A stretch of 64,000 nucleotides of DNA from Streptomyces tsukubensis. GTDB taxonomy: Bacteria; Actinomycetota; Actinomycetes; Streptomycetales; Streptomycetaceae. The stretch spans positions 5,602,501-5,666,500 of the forward strand of contig NZ_CP020700.1 of assembly GCF_003932715.1 (NCBI RefSeq). The letters run 5' to 3'. A program made the position numbers and the translations under genes. Shown here in pieces: positions 1-10,365 of this stretch. Under the pieces are notes generated by a model. That model ran no database searches, had not been told where the DNA came from, and was given only the letters and a program-made list of their open reading frames with translations. Position 1 is the stretch's first letter; the number at the start of each line of letters is the position of its first letter.

Positions 1-635
1 TCCGGCTCGACGACGTCCACCGCGAGGGCCTCACCGAGGTCACCGCCGCCGATATCGCCTCCGCCAAGCGCATGGGCTGCACGGTCAAGCTGCTGGCGAT
101 CTGCGAGCGCGCCGCCGACGGCCGGTCGGTCACCGCCCGGGTCCACCCCGCGATGATCCCGCTCAGCCACCCCCTGGCCTCCGTCCGCGAGGCGTACAAC
201 GCGGTGTTCGTCGAGTCCGAGGCCGCCGGGCAGCTGATGTTCTACGGCCCCGGCGCGGGCGGCGCGCCCACCGCGTCCGCGGTCCTCGGCGATCTGGTCG
301 CCGTCTGCCGCAACAAGCTCGCCGGGGCCACGGGCCCGGGGGAGTCCGCGTACACCCAGCTGCCCGTGAGCCCCATGGGCGAGGTCGTGACGCGGTACCA
401 CATCAGCCTCGACGTGGCCGACAAGCCGGGCGTCCTCGCCCAGGTCGCGACGGTCTTCGCCGAGCACGGGGTGTCCATCGACACCGTCCGCCAGCAGGGT
501 AAGGACGGAGAGGCCTCCCTCGTCGTCGTCACCCACCGCGCGCCCGACGCCGCCCTCTCGGGGACCGTCGAGGCGCTGCGCAAGCTCGACACCGTGCGTG
601 GTGTCGCCAGCATCATGCGTGTTGAAGGGGAGTAA
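1..635 (+). CDS. hom: Homoserine dehydrogenase, C-terminal part (5' end outside window)
   Basis: NAD(P)-dependent homoserine dehydrogenase reduces aspartate semialdehyde to homoserine, the branch point to threonine and methionine. The frame is open from base 3, before the first ATG at 72, and reads the family stretch REGLTEVTAADIASAKRMG, so about half of a usual ~430-residue protein is missing at the left edge. The visible part holds the end of the catalytic domain (VHPAMIPLSHPLASV) and a C-terminal ACT domain from about base 399 (DKPGVLAQVATVF), which in this family senses threonine. thrC follows 6 bases after the stop and its ribosome binding site overlaps the end of hom, so the two are co-transcribed. 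Identity is secure from sequence and context. Confidence 0.95.
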   Translation, partial: RLDDVHREGLTEVTAADIASAKRMGCTVKLLAICERAADGRSVTARVHPAMIPLSHPLASVREAYNAVFVESEAAGQLMFYGPGAGGAPTASAVLGDLVAVCRNKLAGATGPGESAYTQLPVSPMGEVVTRYHISLDVADKPGVLAQVATVFAEHGVSIDTVRQQGKDGEASLVVVTHRAPDAALSGTVEALRKLDTVRGVASIMRVEGE

Positions 636-641
636 CCAGCA

Positions 642-1700
642 ATGACCCACCAGTGGCGCGGCATCATCGAGGAGTACCGGGACCGTCTCCCGGTCTCCGA
701 CACCACTCCGGTTGTCACGCTCCGTGAGGGTGGTACGCCGCTCGTACCCGCCCAGGTGCTCTCCGAGCGCACCGGCTGCGAGGTCCACCTCAAGGTCGAG
801 GGCGCCAACCCCACCGGTTCCTTCAAGGACCGCGGGATGACGATGGCCATCACCCGCGCCAAGGAGGAGGGGGCCAAGGCCGTCATCTGTGCCTCCACCG
901 GCAATACCTCCGCCTCGGCCGCCGCCTACGCGGTACGGGCCGGGATGGTCTGCGCGGTCCTGGTGCCCCAGGGGAAGATCGCGCTCGGCAAGATGGGCCA
1001 GGCGCTGGTCTACGGTTCGAAGATCCTCCAGGTCGACGGCAACTTCGACGACTGCCTGGATCTGGCCAGGAATCTGTCCGAGAACTATCCGGTCGCCCTG
1101 GTCAACTCGGTCAACCCCTACCGGATCGAAGGCCAGAAGACCGCCTCCTTCGAGATCGTCGACGCACTCGGCGACGCCCCCGACATCCATGTGCTGCCGG
1201 TCGGCAACGCGGGCAACATCACGGCCTACTGGAAGGGGTACCGGGAGTACGCGGCCGACGGTCCGGCCACCCGTACCCCCCGTATGTGGGGCTTCCAGGC
1301 GTCCGGCTCCGCGCCGATCGTCCGCGGTGAGGTCGTCAAGGACCCCTCGACCATCGCCACCGCCATCCGGATCGGCAACCCGGCGTCCTGGCAGCAGGCG
1401 CTGGCCGCCCGGGACGAGTCCGGCGGCGCCATCGACGAGGTGACGGACCGTGAGATCCTGCGGGCCTACCGCCTGTTGGCCTCGCAGGAGGGCGTCTTCG
1501 TGGAGCCCGCGTCCGCCGCGTCCGTGGCCGGTCTGCTCAAGGCCGCCGAGGCCGGCAAGGTCGACCCCGGCCAGCGGATCGTCTGCACGGTCACCGGCAA
1601 CGGTCTGAAGGACCCCGACTGGGCCGTGGCCGGCGCTCCGCAGCCCGTCACCGTCCCGGTCGACGCGCCGACCGCGGCGGCCAGGCTCGGCCTCGCCTAA
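642..1700 (+). CDS. thrC: Threonine synthase
   Basis: Pyridoxal-phosphate enzyme that converts O-phosphohomoserine to threonine, the last step of threonine synthesis in the cytoplasm. The 352-residue length fits the short, bacterial fold-type II class. Lys62 in GSFKDRGMT is the expected Schiff-base lysine; [15 protein letters not shown] and [12 protein letters not shown] are the phosphate and substrate loops. The ATG at 642 is preceded by GAAGGGGAG, which overlaps the hom stop codon. It lies between hom and thrB, the standard actinobacterial threonine order. A hairpin after the gene and a 462-base gap suggest thrB can also be transcribed separately. Confidence 0.96.
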   Translation: MTHQWRGIIEEYRDRLPVSDTTPVVTLREGGTPLVPAQVLSERTGCEVHLKVEGANPTGSFKDRGMTMAITRAKEEGAKAVICASTGNTSASAAAYAVRAGMVCAVLVPQGKIALGKMGQALVYGSKILQVDGNFDDCLDLARNLSENYPVALVNSVNPYRIEGQKTASFEIVDALGDAPDIHVLPVGNAGNITAYWKGYREYAADGPATRTPRMWGFQASGSAPIVRGEVVKDPSTIATAIRIGNPASWQQALAARDESGGAIDEVTDREILRAYRLLASQEGVFVEPASAASVAGLLKAAEAGKVDPGQRIVCTVTGNGLKDPDWAVAGAPQPVTVPVDAPTAAARLGLA

Positions 1701-2162
1701 GCCTTGCAGCAGGGCCTTTCCGGCCGCCCGATCCCTGGACGCCGCTGCGTCCGCGGTACGGCGGCCGGGGGCCCGGACCGCCCGTACGGCCGGGCCGGAG
1801 GCGGGCTCGGGGCCGTAATACCCCGGTGAAAAGCATCCCAAGCCGGGCGGCCGCGGAGGCCGGGGCACAGGCGGCTCGCGACACGCATCGTGCGCCTCCT
1901 GTGCGCCCTATGTCGCCACAGAACCTTCCTTCGATAGGCTGTACCGAACCCACCCACCCCGCATGCCGGCCGGTGCGGTGGTGCGGCCGCCGTTCGCGGC
2001 CCCGGGGGCTGACCCCTCCCGATCGCGAATGCCGCCCTACCCCCAGCAATTCCCCCACTTCATCCCCATCAGCAGAACCCGACACCACCGATCCCACTGA
2101 CATCAATGTCACCGCCCGTCCCTTCCGCAACAAGGGGCAGAGCCAAGGAGAGTCATCGAGCG
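1701..2162 (+). other. Gene-free region between thrC and thrB
   Basis: No convincing coding frame is seen in these 462 bases. They hold a GC-rich hairpin at 1770-1796, a TAGGCT hexamer at 1935-1940 that could be a -10 element (no good -35 seen at 17 bases), and the thrB ribosome binding site AAGGAGAG at 2145-2152. Open frames on both strands here have no recognisable protein features. Confidence 0.5.
1770..1796 (+). terminator. Hairpin after thrC
   Basis: GGCCCGGACCG (1770-1780) pairs with CGGCCGGGCC (1787-1796) with one bulged A and a 6-base loop. No T-run follows, which is usual in Streptomyces. It lies 70 bases after the thrC stop; it may end or attenuate hom-thrC transcription. Confidence 0.45.
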
Positions 2163-3173
2163 ATGGCCGGTCCAGCGTTCCGCGCCGCCGCCGTCCGGGT
2201 GCGCACCCCCGCCACCAGCGCCAATCTCGGTCCGGGCTTCGACGCCTTCGGGCTGTCGCTGGGGCTCTACGACGATGTCGTCGTCCGGGTCGCCGACTCC
2301 GGTCTGCACATCGACATCGCGGGTGAGGGCGCGTCGACGCTGCCCCGCGACGAGAGCCATCTGCTCGTCCGCTCCCTGCGTACGGCCTTCGACCTGCTCG
2401 GCGGGCAGCCGCGCGGTCTCGAAATCGTCTGTGCCAACCGGATTCCGCACGGCCGCGGGCTCGGTTCCTCCTCCGCCGCCATCTGTGCCGGGATCGTCGC
2501 CGCCCGCGCGGTGACCATAGGGGGCGAGTCCCGTCTCGACGACACCGCCCTGCTGGAGCTGGCGACCGAGATCGAGGGTCACCCGGACAATGTCGCCGCC
2601 TGTCTGCTCGGTGGTTTCACCCTTGCCTGGACCGAGGCCGGAGCCGCCCGGGCCATCAGGATGGATCCCGCCGATTCCGTCGTTCCGGTGGTTTTCGTCC
2701 CGGGCAAGCCGGTGCTCACGGAGACCGCGCGCGGACTGCTGCCGCGTTCCGTCCCCCATGTGGACGCCGCCGCGAACGCCGGCCGCGCCGCCCTGCTCGT
2801 CGAGGCGCTGACCAGGCGCCCCGAGCTGCTGCTGCCCGCCACGGAGGACCGGCTCCACCAGGAGTACCGGGCCCCGGCGATGCCGCAGAGCGTCGACCTT
2901 GTCAACCGACTGCGCGCCGACGGCGTCCCTGCAGTCATCTCCGGTGCGGGCCCCACGGTGCTCGCGCTGGCCGAGGACAGTGCGGCCGACAAGGTCGCAC
3001 AGCTCGCGGGCGAGGACTGGGCGGCCAACCGTCTGGCCTTCGACACCGCGGGTGCGAGTGTGCTGCCGCTCGTCGCCCCCGAGACCGCCGGTGATCCGTC
3101 GCGGGACGGATCCGGGCAGGTGTACGGGGCCGGGGGCGGCGTACGGGAGTCCGGTGACGCGCCCCTCGGGTGA
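2163..3173 (+). CDS. thrB: Homoserine kinase
   Basis: GHMP-family kinase that phosphorylates homoserine with ATP, giving the substrate of threonine synthase. The family motifs are in order: TSANLGPGFDAFG near the N-terminus, the ATP loop PHGRGLGSSSAAICAG, and the C-terminal glycine-rich VISGAGPTVLALA. The ATG at 2163 is chosen because AAGGAGAG lies 10 bases upstream; an in-frame ATG at 2106 has no such site. The resulting 336 residues slightly exceed the usual ~305 because of a weakly conserved tail after LAGEDWAANRLAFDTAGA. It completes the threonine set with hom and thrC. Confidence 0.94.
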   Translation: MAGPAFRAAAVRVRTPATSANLGPGFDAFGLSLGLYDDVVVRVADSGLHIDIAGEGASTLPRDESHLLVRSLRTAFDLLGGQPRGLEIVCANRIPHGRGLGSSSAAICAGIVAARAVTIGGESRLDDTALLELATEIEGHPDNVAACLLGGFTLAWTEAGAARAIRMDPADSVVPVVFVPGKPVLTETARGLLPRSVPHVDAAANAGRAALLVEALTRRPELLLPATEDRLHQEYRAPAMPQSVDLVNRLRADGVPAVISGAGPTVLALAEDSAADKVAQLAGEDWAANRLAFDTAGASVLPLVAPETAGDPSRDGSGQVYGAGGGVRESGDAPLG

Positions 3174-3698
3174 GCCGCCACGGCGGGGGCCCGCCCGGGA
3201 ACGGGGCGGGCGCCGCGGCGAGCGCGCGGCGGGGCATTTCCGGGAAACCACCCGGGAAATGCCGCGGGGAAAGTCCGGGCGCGCGCCCGGGGGCATCCAC
3301 GCGGTGATTCCCGGGGACACGAGATTGCCGGTGATGGAGAGGGGGAATGTTTGTTGGAGCCGGTAGTGTTAACCTCAAGTCAGCACCGAAAGCCTTCACG
3401 GCTCGGAGCTTCGTGTCCCGCATCGGGACCGCCAATTCTTCCGGGAGCCTCCCCGACTGCCTGAGCAGCCTGCCTGAGCAGTATCGAGCACGCTCCGGAA
3501 CCGGCACGACACCTCCCGCTCCGCCGAGAAGTGGCCGAGCAGGGGGATCTCGGGCCGGATCGCAAGTATCTGCTTCTCCGCCGTATTCAGAACCGGCGGG
3601 GACCACCGCCCCGACACGGTCGCCACGCGACCGCGTTCGGACAGCACAACCGGTCGCCGAGCCAGATGGCCGACGTCCGCTCCAGGGAAGGACCCTTC
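3174..3698 (+). other. Gene-free region and probable long rho leader
   Basis: These 525 bases between thrB and rho hold two hairpins near the thrB end (3189-3211 and 3234-3262), a lower-GC patch around 3349-3385 with a TAGTGT hexamer at 3364-3369, and then about 330 bases of C-rich sequence up to the rho start. The rho frame stays open upstream to a GTG at 3531, but the residues there look non-coding and lack a ribosome binding site. I read it as untranslated leader, the kind of C-rich RNA on which Rho itself acts. Confidence 0.5.
3189..3262 (+). terminator. Two hairpins after thrB
   Basis: GCCCGCCC (3189-3196) pairs perfectly with GGGCGGGC (3204-3211) around a 7-base loop. A second hairpin follows: GCATTTCCGGG (3234-3244) with CCCGGGAAATGC (3251-3262), one bulge. 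Tandem position directly behind the thrB stop supports a transcription terminator for the threonine genes. Confidence 0.6.
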
Positions 3699-5696
3699 GT
3701 GAGCGACACCACCGATCTGATGGGCGTGACTGCCGACACCAGCGTCGACACTTCCGCGCCCGCCGCAGGTGCTGCCTCCGGCACCACCTCCCGGCGCCGC
3801 CGCTCCGGCACCGGCCTTGAGGGCATGGTTCTGGCCGAGTTGCAGCAGGTCGCGTCCGGCCTCGGGATCAGGGGCACCGCGCGGATGCGCAAGAGCCAGC
3901 TGATCGAGGTCATCAAGGAGGCCCAGGCCGGCGGCGGAGCCGCGGCCAAGAAGGCCGCCGAGCCGGCGGCCAAGAGCGCCGAGGCCAAGCCGAAGCGCCG
4001 GGCCACCTCGAAGGCGCGCACGAGCGACGCCTCCGCCGAGGCCGCCCCGGCCGCCGAGGAGAAGGCCGCGCCGCCCGCCGCCAAGGCCGAGAAGGCCGTC
4101 GCCCAGCAGCAGATCGACATCCCGGGACAGCCGGTCAGCGACGACCAGCCGGTCGTCGAGCGCCGTCGCCGCCGCGCCACCGCGCAGGCGGGCAGCCCCG
4201 ATGCCCAGGCCGAGGGTGCCGTCGCCGTCAAGGAGGCCAAGGAGGCCTCCCGTACCGAACCGCAGGACGGCTCCGCCGGTGCGGCCGGACAGGACGGCGA
4301 GGGCCGCAAGGACCGCGGCGAGCGCGGCCAGCGCGGTGACCGCCGCGACCGTCAGCGCGGCCGTGGCAAGGGCGATGAGCAGCAGGGCGGACAGAGTCGT
4401 CAGCAGGGCGGCCAGCGTCAGCAGCAGCAGCAGAGCACCGGCCCGCAGGACGACTTCGACGACGACGGCAGCCGCCGGGGTCGCCGGGGCCGCTACCGCG
4501 ACCGCCGTGGCCGCCGCGGACGTGAGGACTTCGCGGGCGAGCCGCAGGTCTCCGACGACGATGTGCTGATCCCCGTCGCGGGCATCCTCGACATCCTCGA
4601 CAACTACGCCTTCATCCGCACTTCGGGCTATCTGCCCGGCCCGAACGACGTGTACGTCTCCCTGGCCCAGGTCCGCAAGAACGGCCTGCGCAAGGGCGAC
4701 CACGTCACGGGCGCGGTCCGGCAGCCCAAGGACGGCGAGCGCCGCGAGAAGTTCAACGCGCTGGTCCGTCTGGACTCCGTCAACGGCATGGCCCCCGAAT
4801 CGGGGCGCGGACGGCCGGAGTTCACCAAGCTGACCCCGCTCTACCCCCAGGACCGGCTCCGGCTGGAGACCGACCCGGGTGTGCTGACGACCCGGATCAT
4901 CGACCTGGTGTCGCCGATCGGCAAGGGCCAGCGCGGTCTGATCGTGGCCCCGCCGAAGACCGGCAAGACCATGATCCTGCAGGCGATCGCCAACGCCATC
5001 ACGGTCAACAGCCCCGAGTGCCACCTGATGGTGGTCCTCGTCGACGAGCGTCCCGAAGAAGTCACCGACATGCAGCGGTCGGTCAAGGGCGAGGTCATCT
5101 CCTCCACCTTCGACCGTCCCGCCGAGGACCACACCACCGTCGCCGAACTCGCCATCGAGCGCGCCAAGCGCCTGGTGGAGCTCGGCCACGACGTGGTCGT
5201 CCTGCTGGACTCCATCACCCGTCTGGGCCGCGCCTACAACCTGGCCGCGCCCGCCTCCGGCCGCATCCTGTCCGGTGGTGTCGACTCGACCGCGCTCTAC
5301 CCGCCGAAGCGCTTCTTCGGTGCCGCGCGCAATATCGAGGACGGCGGCTCGCTGACCATCCTGGCCACCGCGCTGGTCGACACCGGCTCCCGGATGGACG
5401 AGGTGATCTTCGAGGAGTTCAAGGGCACCGGCAACATGGAGCTGAAGCTCGACCGGAAGCTCTCCGACAAGCGCATCTTCCCGGCGGTGGACGTGGACGC
5501 GTCCAGCACCCGCAAGGAGGAGATCCTGCTCGGCAGCGAGGAGCTGGCCATCGTCTGGAAGCTGCGCCGGGTGCTGCACGCGCTCGACCAGCAGCAGGCG
5601 ATCGAACTCCTGCTGGACAAGATGAAGCAGACGAAGTCGAACGCCGAGTTCCTGCTCCAGATCCAGAAGACGACGCCGTCGTCCAACAACGACTGA
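3699..5696 (+). CDS. rho: Transcription termination factor Rho
   Basis: Hexameric RNA helicase that ends transcription at unstructured C-rich RNA. The GTG at 3699 is preceded by GGGAAGGA with 6-base spacing and gives 665 residues. The N-terminus (residues ~45-75) is the helical Rho_N region; residues ~75-285 are a long Lys/Ala then Arg/Gly/Gln-rich insertion typical of high-GC actinobacteria, an extra RNA-binding arm. The cold-shock-like RNA-binding fold follows ([19 protein letters not shown]), then the RecA-like motor with Walker A PPKTGKT (Lys423), Walker B region [17 protein letters not shown] and the secondary-channel segment. A long leader upstream and a strong terminator downstream suggest it is its own unit. 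Confidence 0.97.
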   Translation: MSDTTDLMGVTADTSVDTSAPAAGAASGTTSRRRRSGTGLEGMVLAELQQVASGLGIRGTARMRKSQLIEVIKEAQAGGGAAAKKAAEPAAKSAEAKPKRRATSKARTSDASAEAAPAAEEKAAPPAAKAEKAVAQQQIDIPGQPVSDDQPVVERRRRRATAQAGSPDAQAEGAVAVKEAKEASRTEPQDGSAGAAGQDGEGRKDRGERGQRGDRRDRQRGRGKGDEQQGGQSRQQGGQRQQQQQSTGPQDDFDDDGSRRGRRGRYRDRRGRRGREDFAGEPQVSDDDVLIPVAGILDILDNYAFIRTSGYLPGPNDVYVSLAQVRKNGLRKGDHVTGAVRQPKDGERREKFNALVRLDSVNGMAPESGRGRPEFTKLTPLYPQDRLRLETDPGVLTTRIIDLVSPIGKGQRGLIVAPPKTGKTMILQAIANAITVNSPECHLMVVLVDERPEEVTDMQRSVKGEVISSTFDRPAEDHTTVAELAIERAKRLVELGHDVVVLLDSITRLGRAYNLAAPASGRILSGGVDSTALYPPKRFFGAARNIEDGGSLTILATALVDTGSRMDEVIFEEFKGTGNMELKLDRKLSDKRIFPAVDVDASSTRKEEILLGSEELAIVWKLRRVLHALDQQQAIELLLDKMKQTKSNAEFLLQIQKTTPSSNND

Positions 5697-5724
5697 CGGT
5701 TTCGCCGGTACTTCGGTACTGCCA

Positions 5725-5774
5725 CACAGCCGTGGGCCCCGCCATCCGTATGGACGGCGGGGCCCACGGCTGTG
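5725..5774 (+). terminator. Strong terminator after rho
   Basis: A perfect 19-base-pair stem: the left arm 5725-5743 (CACAGCCGTGGGCCCCGCC) pairs with 5756-5774 around a 12-base loop. It starts 29 bases after the rho stop and has no T-run. This is among the most stable hairpins in the window. Confidence 0.85.
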
Positions 5775-5979
5775 CGGAGCAGACCCTGCCGAGGGCCCTT
5801 CTCACGCGGTTTTCATCACCGCATGCAACCCTTTTGCTGAGGGACGCGTCCTACCAATGGCGGAACAAAGCTGGACAGAGTGAGAGTTTTCGCCTCGTTC
5901 GGTGGCGCGGGGGTCACGGAGCGCGACGACGGTACGGAGGGGGCCGAAGCGCCGGGAGGCGCGCAGAGCGGGAGAGAAC

Positions 5980-7128
5980 ATGAGCGAGCAGAGCAGCGGC
6001 GAAGGCGGTACGGACGCCACCGGGAGCGGCCGGAAGCCGCACCCCCGGCGTCGTCGCAGGGCCACTGTGGTGGCCGCCTGGGCCGCGGCGGGACTGATCG
6101 CCGTCGGCGGCGGCGGACTCGGCTACGCCTATCTGAGCCTCAACGGCAATCTGCGCGGGATCGACATCAACGCCCAGCTCAACGGCAAGGACCGGCCCCC
6201 GGACATCGGCAACGGCTCGATGGACGTCCTCGTACTCGGCTCGGACTCACGCTCCGGGGCCAATCGCGAGTACGGCCACAACGGGGGCGGGGCCCGCTCC
6301 GACACCGCGATGGTCGTCCACGTCTACAAGGACCACCGCGAGGCCAGTGTGGTCTCCATACCCCGCGACACCCTCGTCGACCGGCCCGCCTGTACGGCTC
6401 CCGACGGCAAGCGAATACCCGCCGCCGACGGCGTGATGTTCAACAGCGCCTACGAGGTCGGCGGCCCGGCCTGCGCCGTCGACACCGTCGAGCAGCTGTC
6501 CGGTATCCGCATGGACCACTACGTCGAGGTCGACTTCACCGGCTTCAAGAAGCTCGTCGACGAACTCGGCGGGGTGAAGATCACCACCACCGAACCGATC
6601 CGGGACACCGACAGCCGTCTCGACCTGCCGGCCGGCACCCACACCCTCGACGGCGAACAGGCCCTCGGCCTGGTCCGTACCCGCAAGAGTGTCGGAGACG
6701 GCAGCGACCTGGGGCGGATACAGCTCCAGCAGGCCTTTATGAAGGCCTTCCTCGCCCAGGTCAAGGACGCCGGACTGCTCACCGACCCGGGCAAGCTGTA
6801 CGGCGTCGCCGACACCGCGACCCGGGCCGTGACCACGGACTCCGGCCTCGCCTCCGTACCGAAGCTCACCGGCTTCGTCCGGTCGCTCGCGGCACTCGAC
6901 CCCGCCGACGTCCGGATGGTCACCATGCCGGTCGTCTACGACCCGCAGAACCCCAACCGCGTGCTGCCCCTCGAAGGCGCCTCCCAGCAGGTCTGGACGG
7001 CGCTGCGGCACGACAGGCCGGTCCCGGCGAGCGCGCTGACGGACTCCGCGGGCGGCAAGGGCAGCGCCGGCGCGGTCGTCCGGAGCACCCCGGCCCCCGT
7101 CTCCGGGGCCGGTGCGGGCGCCGGATGA
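5980..7128 (+). CDS. LytR-CpsA-Psr family cell-wall ligase
   Basis: LCP proteins transfer undecaprenyl-linked glycopolymers, such as teichoic acid-like or teichulosonic polymers, onto peptidoglycan at the outer membrane face. The 382-residue product has a short basic cytoplasmic tail ([10 protein letters not shown]), one membrane helix at about 29-51 and then the extracellular catalytic domain: [22 protein letters not shown], the conserved SIPRDTLVD and the arginine-containing [19 protein letters not shown]. The ATG at 5980 has GGAG 5 bases upstream; a start at 5902 in the same frame has none. The last ~40 residues are Ala/Gly/Pro-rich. It stands alone between the rho terminator and rpmE. Confidence 0.88.
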   Translation: MSEQSSGEGGTDATGSGRKPHPRRRRRATVVAAWAAAGLIAVGGGGLGYAYLSLNGNLRGIDINAQLNGKDRPPDIGNGSMDVLVLGSDSRSGANREYGHNGGGARSDTAMVVHVYKDHREASVVSIPRDTLVDRPACTAPDGKRIPAADGVMFNSAYEVGGPACAVDTVEQLSGIRMDHYVEVDFTGFKKLVDELGGVKITTTEPIRDTDSRLDLPAGTHTLDGEQALGLVRTRKSVGDGSDLGRIQLQQAFMKAFLAQVKDAGLLTDPGKLYGVADTATRAVTTDSGLASVPKLTGFVRSLAALDPADVRMVTMPVVYDPQNPNRVLPLEGASQQVWTALRHDRPVPASALTDSAGGKGSAGAVVRSTPAPVSGAGAGAG

Positions 7129-7263
7129 CGGAACGCGCCCGAGGGTGCGCACAGGGTCGCCGGTACGGCCCCGGGGGCGTGCGCGCCCGCGTACGCGCGG
7201 CCTCGCCACGGCGGCCCGGCCGTGCCGGAAGCCCCCGGGAATAGTTCCGCACCGACCCCGGTT

Positions 7264-7292
7264 TTGGGAGATACGGCCGGTCCTGGCAGACT
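7264..7292 (+). promoter_or_regulatory. Candidate rpmE promoter
   Basis: TTGGGA (7264-7269), a 17-base spacer and CAGACT (7287-7292) resemble the main vegetative consensus TTGACN-17-TANNNT with one weak position in each box. It lies 75 bases before the rpmE start codon. Confidence 0.4.
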
Positions 7293-7366
7293 GGTTCGTC
7301 GGCCCCGGTTCACGCGCGTGCATTCCGCCCGTGCGACCCGGAGCCCTCCCGAAACTAGGAGACACC

Positions 7367-7591
7367 TTGAAGCGCGACATCCACCCCGAGTACGTCGAGA
7401 CGCAGGTCAGCTGCACCTGTGGCGCGTCGTTCACGACTCGCAGCACCCTCTCCTCCGGCACCATCCGTGCCGAGGTCTGCTCCGAGTGCCACCCGTTCTA
7501 CACGGGCAAGCAGAAGATCCTCGACACCGGTGGCCGCGTGGCCCGCTTCGAGGCCCGCTTCGGCAAGGCTGCCGGCTCCGCCAAGAAGTAG
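7367..7591 (+). CDS. rpmE: 50S ribosomal protein L31, zinc-binding type
   Basis: Structural protein of the large ribosomal subunit, at the subunit bridge. The 74 residues start at a TTG (7367) with AGGAGA 4 bases upstream, and match L31 from [15 protein letters not shown] onward. Cys16, Cys18, Cys38 and Cys41 form the zinc ribbon of the C-plus type; the zinc-independent paralog that replaces it under zinc starvation is not in the window. It has its own candidate promoter and a hairpin behind it, but sits with prfA and prmC in a translation cluster. Confidence 0.95.
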   Translation: MKRDIHPEYVETQVSCTCGASFTTRSTLSSGTIRAEVCSECHPFYTGKQKILDTGGRVARFEARFGKAAGSAKK

Positions 7592-7601
7592 CGAGCCAAC
7601 T

Positions 7602-7648
7602 GCGCCGGTCACCGGCCGTCCCCGTGCCGGGGCGGCCGGGACCGGCGC
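7602..7648 (+). terminator. Hairpin after rpmE
   Basis: GCGCCGGT (7602-7609) pairs with ACCGGCGC (7641-7648); inside, GGCC (7614-7617) with GGCC (7634-7637) and CCCC with GGGG complete an interrupted stem. It lies 10 bases after the stop of rpmE and likely reduces read-through into prfA. Confidence 0.6.
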
Positions 7649-7696
7649 TTTGACGTCCCGCAGCACCTTCGTACGTAAGCAGAGCAGGAGCCCCCG

Positions 7697-8776
7697 ATGT
7701 TCGAGGCGGTCGAGGAACTCGTCGGCGAGCACGCCGACCTTGAGCAGCGGCTGGCAGACCCCTCCGTCCACGCCGACCAGGCGAACGCGCGCAAGCTGAA
7801 CAAGCGCTACGCCGAGCTGACCCCGATCGTCGGCACCTTCCGCTCCTGGAAGCGGACCGGGGACGATATCCAGACGGCCCGCGAGCTGGCCGCCGACGAT
7901 CCGGACTTCGCCGCCGAGGTCAAGGAGCTGGAGAAGCAGCGCGAGGAGCTGACGGAGAAGCTCCGGCTGCTGCTGGTGCCCCGCGACCCCAGCGACGACA
8001 AGGACGTCCTGCTGGAGGTCAAGGCGGGCGCGGGCGGCGACGAGTCCGCCCTCTTCGCCGGCGATCTGCTGCGGATGTATCTGCGCTACGCCGAGCGCGT
8101 CGGCTGGAAGACCGAGATCATCGACGCCACCGAGTCCGAGCTGGGCGGCTACAAGGACGTCCAGGTCGCGGTGAAGACCAAGGGCGGCCAGGGTGCCACC
8201 GAGCCCGGCCAGGGCGTCTGGGCCCGGCTGAAGTACGAGGGCGGGGTGCACCGTGTCCAGCGGGTGCCCGCCACCGAGTCCCAGGGCCGGATCCACACCT
8301 CCGCCGCCGGTGTCCTCGTGACCCCCGAGGCCGAGGAGATCGACGTCGAGATCAACCCGAACGACCTGCGGATCGACGTCTACCGCTCCTCCGGACCCGG
8401 TGGCCAGTCCGTGAACACCACCGACTCCGCCGTGCGCATCACCCATCTCCCCACTGGGGTGGTCGCCTCCTGCCAGAACGAGAAGAGCCAGCTCCAGAAC
8501 AAGGAGCAGGCCATGCGCATCCTGCGGTCGCGGCTGCTCGCCGCCGCCCAGGAGGAGGCCGAGAAGGAGGCCGCGGACCAGCGCCGCAGCCAGGTCCGCA
8601 CGGTCGACCGCTCCGAGAAGATCCGGACCTACAACTTCCCGGAGAACCGCATCTCGGACCATCGCGTCGGCTTCAAGGCCTACAACCTCGACCAGGTCCT
8701 CGACGGCGATCTCGACGCCGTCATCCAGGCCTGCGTCGACGCCGACTCCGCCGCCAAGCTCGCGGCCGCCCAGTAA
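7697..8776 (+). CDS. prfA: Peptide chain release factor 1
   Basis: RF1 recognises UAG and UAA in the ribosomal A site and triggers peptide release. The 359 residues match the family length. Pro191-Ala192-Thr193 (RVPATESQG) is the stop-codon recognition tripeptide of RF1, and Gly235-Gly236-Gln237 (SGPGGQSVN) is the catalytic loop whose glutamine is methylated. The ATG at 7697 has AGGAG 6 bases upstream. The next gene, prmC, encodes the methyltransferase for this glutamine, so enzyme and substrate are made together. Confidence 0.97.
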   Translation: MFEAVEELVGEHADLEQRLADPSVHADQANARKLNKRYAELTPIVGTFRSWKRTGDDIQTARELAADDPDFAAEVKELEKQREELTEKLRLLLVPRDPSDDKDVLLEVKAGAGGDESALFAGDLLRMYLRYAERVGWKTEIIDATESELGGYKDVQVAVKTKGGQGATEPGQGVWARLKYEGGVHRVQRVPATESQGRIHTSAAGVLVTPEAEEIDVEINPNDLRIDVYRSSGPGGQSVNTTDSAVRITHLPTGVVASCQNEKSQLQNKEQAMRILRSRLLAAAQEEAEKEAADQRRSQVRTVDRSEKIRTYNFPENRISDHRVGFKAYNLDQVLDGDLDAVIQACVDADSAAKLAAAQ

Positions 8777-8822
8777 GCCCGGCTGCCGGACCCGTCCGTA
8801 CGAACCAGGTGGAGGACCACCA

Positions 8823-9668
8823 GTGAACCTGCTGCTCGCCGAGGTGGCCCAGGCCACCCAGCGGCTGGCCGACGCCGGCGTACCCTCGCCGCGCTTCGAC
8901 GCGGAGGAGCTGGCCGCGTATGTGCACGGGGTGAAGCGGGGCGAGCTCCACCTGGTCAAGGACGGCGACTTCGACGCCCGCTACTGGGAGGCCGTCGCCC
9001 GCCGCGAGGCCCGCGAACCCCTCCAGCACATCACCGGCCGCGCCTTCTTCCGCTATCTGGAGCTCCAGGTCGGCCCCGGCGTCTTCGTACCCCGCCCCGA
9101 AACCGAATCGGTCGTCGGCTGGGCCATAGACGCCGTCCGCGCCATGGACGTCGTCGAACCGCTGATCGTCGACCTCTGTACGGGATCGGGCGCGATCGCG
9201 CTGGCCATGGCGCAGGAGGTGCCCCGCTCCCGGGTGCACGCCGTCGAACTCTCCGACGACGCCCTCCACTGGGCCCGGAAGAACGCCGAGGGCTCCCGGA
9301 TCAGCCTCCACCAGGGCAACGCCCTGACCGCCCTGCCCGAACTGGACGGCCAGGTCGACCTGGTGATCTCCAACCCGCCGTACATCCCGCTCACCGAATG
9401 GGAGTACGTGGCGCCCGAGGCCCGCGACCACGACCCGGAGATGGCCCTCTTCTCCGGCGAGGACGGCCTCGACACCATCCGCGGTATCGAACGCACCGCC
9501 CACCGGCTGCTGCGGCCCGGCGGGCTCGTCGTCATCGAGCACGCGGACACCCAGGGCGGCCAGGTGCCGTGGATCTTCGCCGAGGAGTCCGGCTGGACGG
9601 ACGCGGCGGACCACCCCGATCTGAACAACCGCCCCCGGTTCGCGACCGCCCGCAAGGCGACGCCGTGA
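8823..9668 (+). CDS. prmC: Release factor glutamine N5-methyltransferase
   Basis: SAM-dependent enzyme that methylates the glutamine of the GGQ loop in release factors. The SAM loop [15 protein letters not shown] and the substrate-glutamine motif NPPY (Asn184-Tyr187) are present, after an N-terminal helical substrate-recognition domain. The GTG at 8823 is preceded by GGAGG with 7-base spacing. 281 residues is the normal size. It follows prfA by 46 bases and precedes the TsaC-like gene by 49 bases, so prfA-prmC-tsaC-ptp probably form one transcript. Confidence 0.95.
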   Translation: MNLLLAEVAQATQRLADAGVPSPRFDAEELAAYVHGVKRGELHLVKDGDFDARYWEAVARREAREPLQHITGRAFFRYLELQVGPGVFVPRPETESVVGWAIDAVRAMDVVEPLIVDLCTGSGAIALAMAQEVPRSRVHAVELSDDALHWARKNAEGSRISLHQGNALTALPELDGQVDLVISNPPYIPLTEWEYVAPEARDHDPEMALFSGEDGLDTIRGIERTAHRLLRPGGLVVIEHADTQGGQVPWIFAEESGWTDAADHPDLNNRPRFATARKATP

Positions 9669-9717
9669 CGACGATCCCGTACGCCCCCGCCGCGTACCTG
9701 CCCGAGGAGGTTCTCTG

Positions 9718-10365
9718 ATGGCCCGGCGATACGACTGCAACGACGCCACCGACCGGACGACCGGGCTGCGCGAGGCCTCGTCCGCCGTACGCCGCGGTGA
9801 ACTGGTCGTGCTGCCCACCGACACCGTGTACGGGCTGGGCGCCGACGCCTTCAGCCGCGAGGCCGTCGCCGATCTGCTGGCCGCGAAGGGCCGCGGGCGC
9901 AATATGCCGACCCCCGTCCTCATCGGCTCCCCGAACACCCTCCACGGGCTGGTCACCGACTTCTCCGAGGGCGCCTGGGAACTGGTCGACGCCTTCTGGC
10001 CCGGAGCGCTCACCCTGGTCGCCCGGCACCAGCCGTCCCTCCAGTGGGACCTGGGCGACACCCGGGGCACCGTCGCGGTCCGGATGCCGCTGCACCCCGT
10101 CGCCATCGAACTGCTCACCGAGGTCGGCCCGATGGCGGTCTCCTCGGCCAATCTGACCGGCCACCCGGCGCCGGAGGACTGCGACGCCGCGCAGGGCATG
10201 CTCGGGGACTCCGTCTCCGTCTACCTCGACGGCGGCCCGACGCCCGGAATCGTCCCGTCGTCGATCGTCGACGTCACCGGTGACGTGCCCGTCCTGCTGC
10301 GCGCCGGGGCGCTGACCGCGGACGAGCTGCGCAAGGTCGTACCCGATCTTGAGGTGGCACCTTGA
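9718..10365 (+). CDS. tsaC: Threonylcarbamoyl-AMP synthase (TsaC/Sua5/YwlC family)
   Basis: Makes L-threonylcarbamoyladenylate from threonine, bicarbonate and ATP, the first step of the universal t6A37 modification of ANN-decoding tRNAs. The 215 residues form the YrdC fold alone, with no Sua5 C-terminal domain. Visible motifs are LPTDTVYGLGADAF, KGRGRNMPTPVLIGS and the RMPLHPVAIELL and SSANLTGHPAP substrate-loop regions. The ATG at 9718 follows GAGGAGG. Its stop overlaps the TTG start of the next gene by four bases (TTGA), which implies translational coupling. Confidence 0.93.
   Translation: MARRYDCNDATDRTTGLREASSAVRRGELVVLPTDTVYGLGADAFSREAVADLLAAKGRGRNMPTPVLIGSPNTLHGLVTDFSEGAWELVDAFWPGALTLVARHQPSLQWDLGDTRGTVAVRMPLHPVAIELLTEVGPMAVSSANLTGHPAPEDCDAAQGMLGDSVSVYLDGGPTPGIVPSSIVDVTGDVPVLLRAGALTADELRKVVPDLEVAP

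Noticed and set aside
3364..3369. TAGTGT as a firm -10 of the rho promoter
   Set aside because: No acceptable -35 lies 16-18 bases upstream, so it is mentioned only as a possibility in the leader description.
3396..5579. 727-codon minus-strand frame opposite rho
   Set aside because: Low-complexity Leu/Ala/Gly sequence opposite a clear Rho protein.
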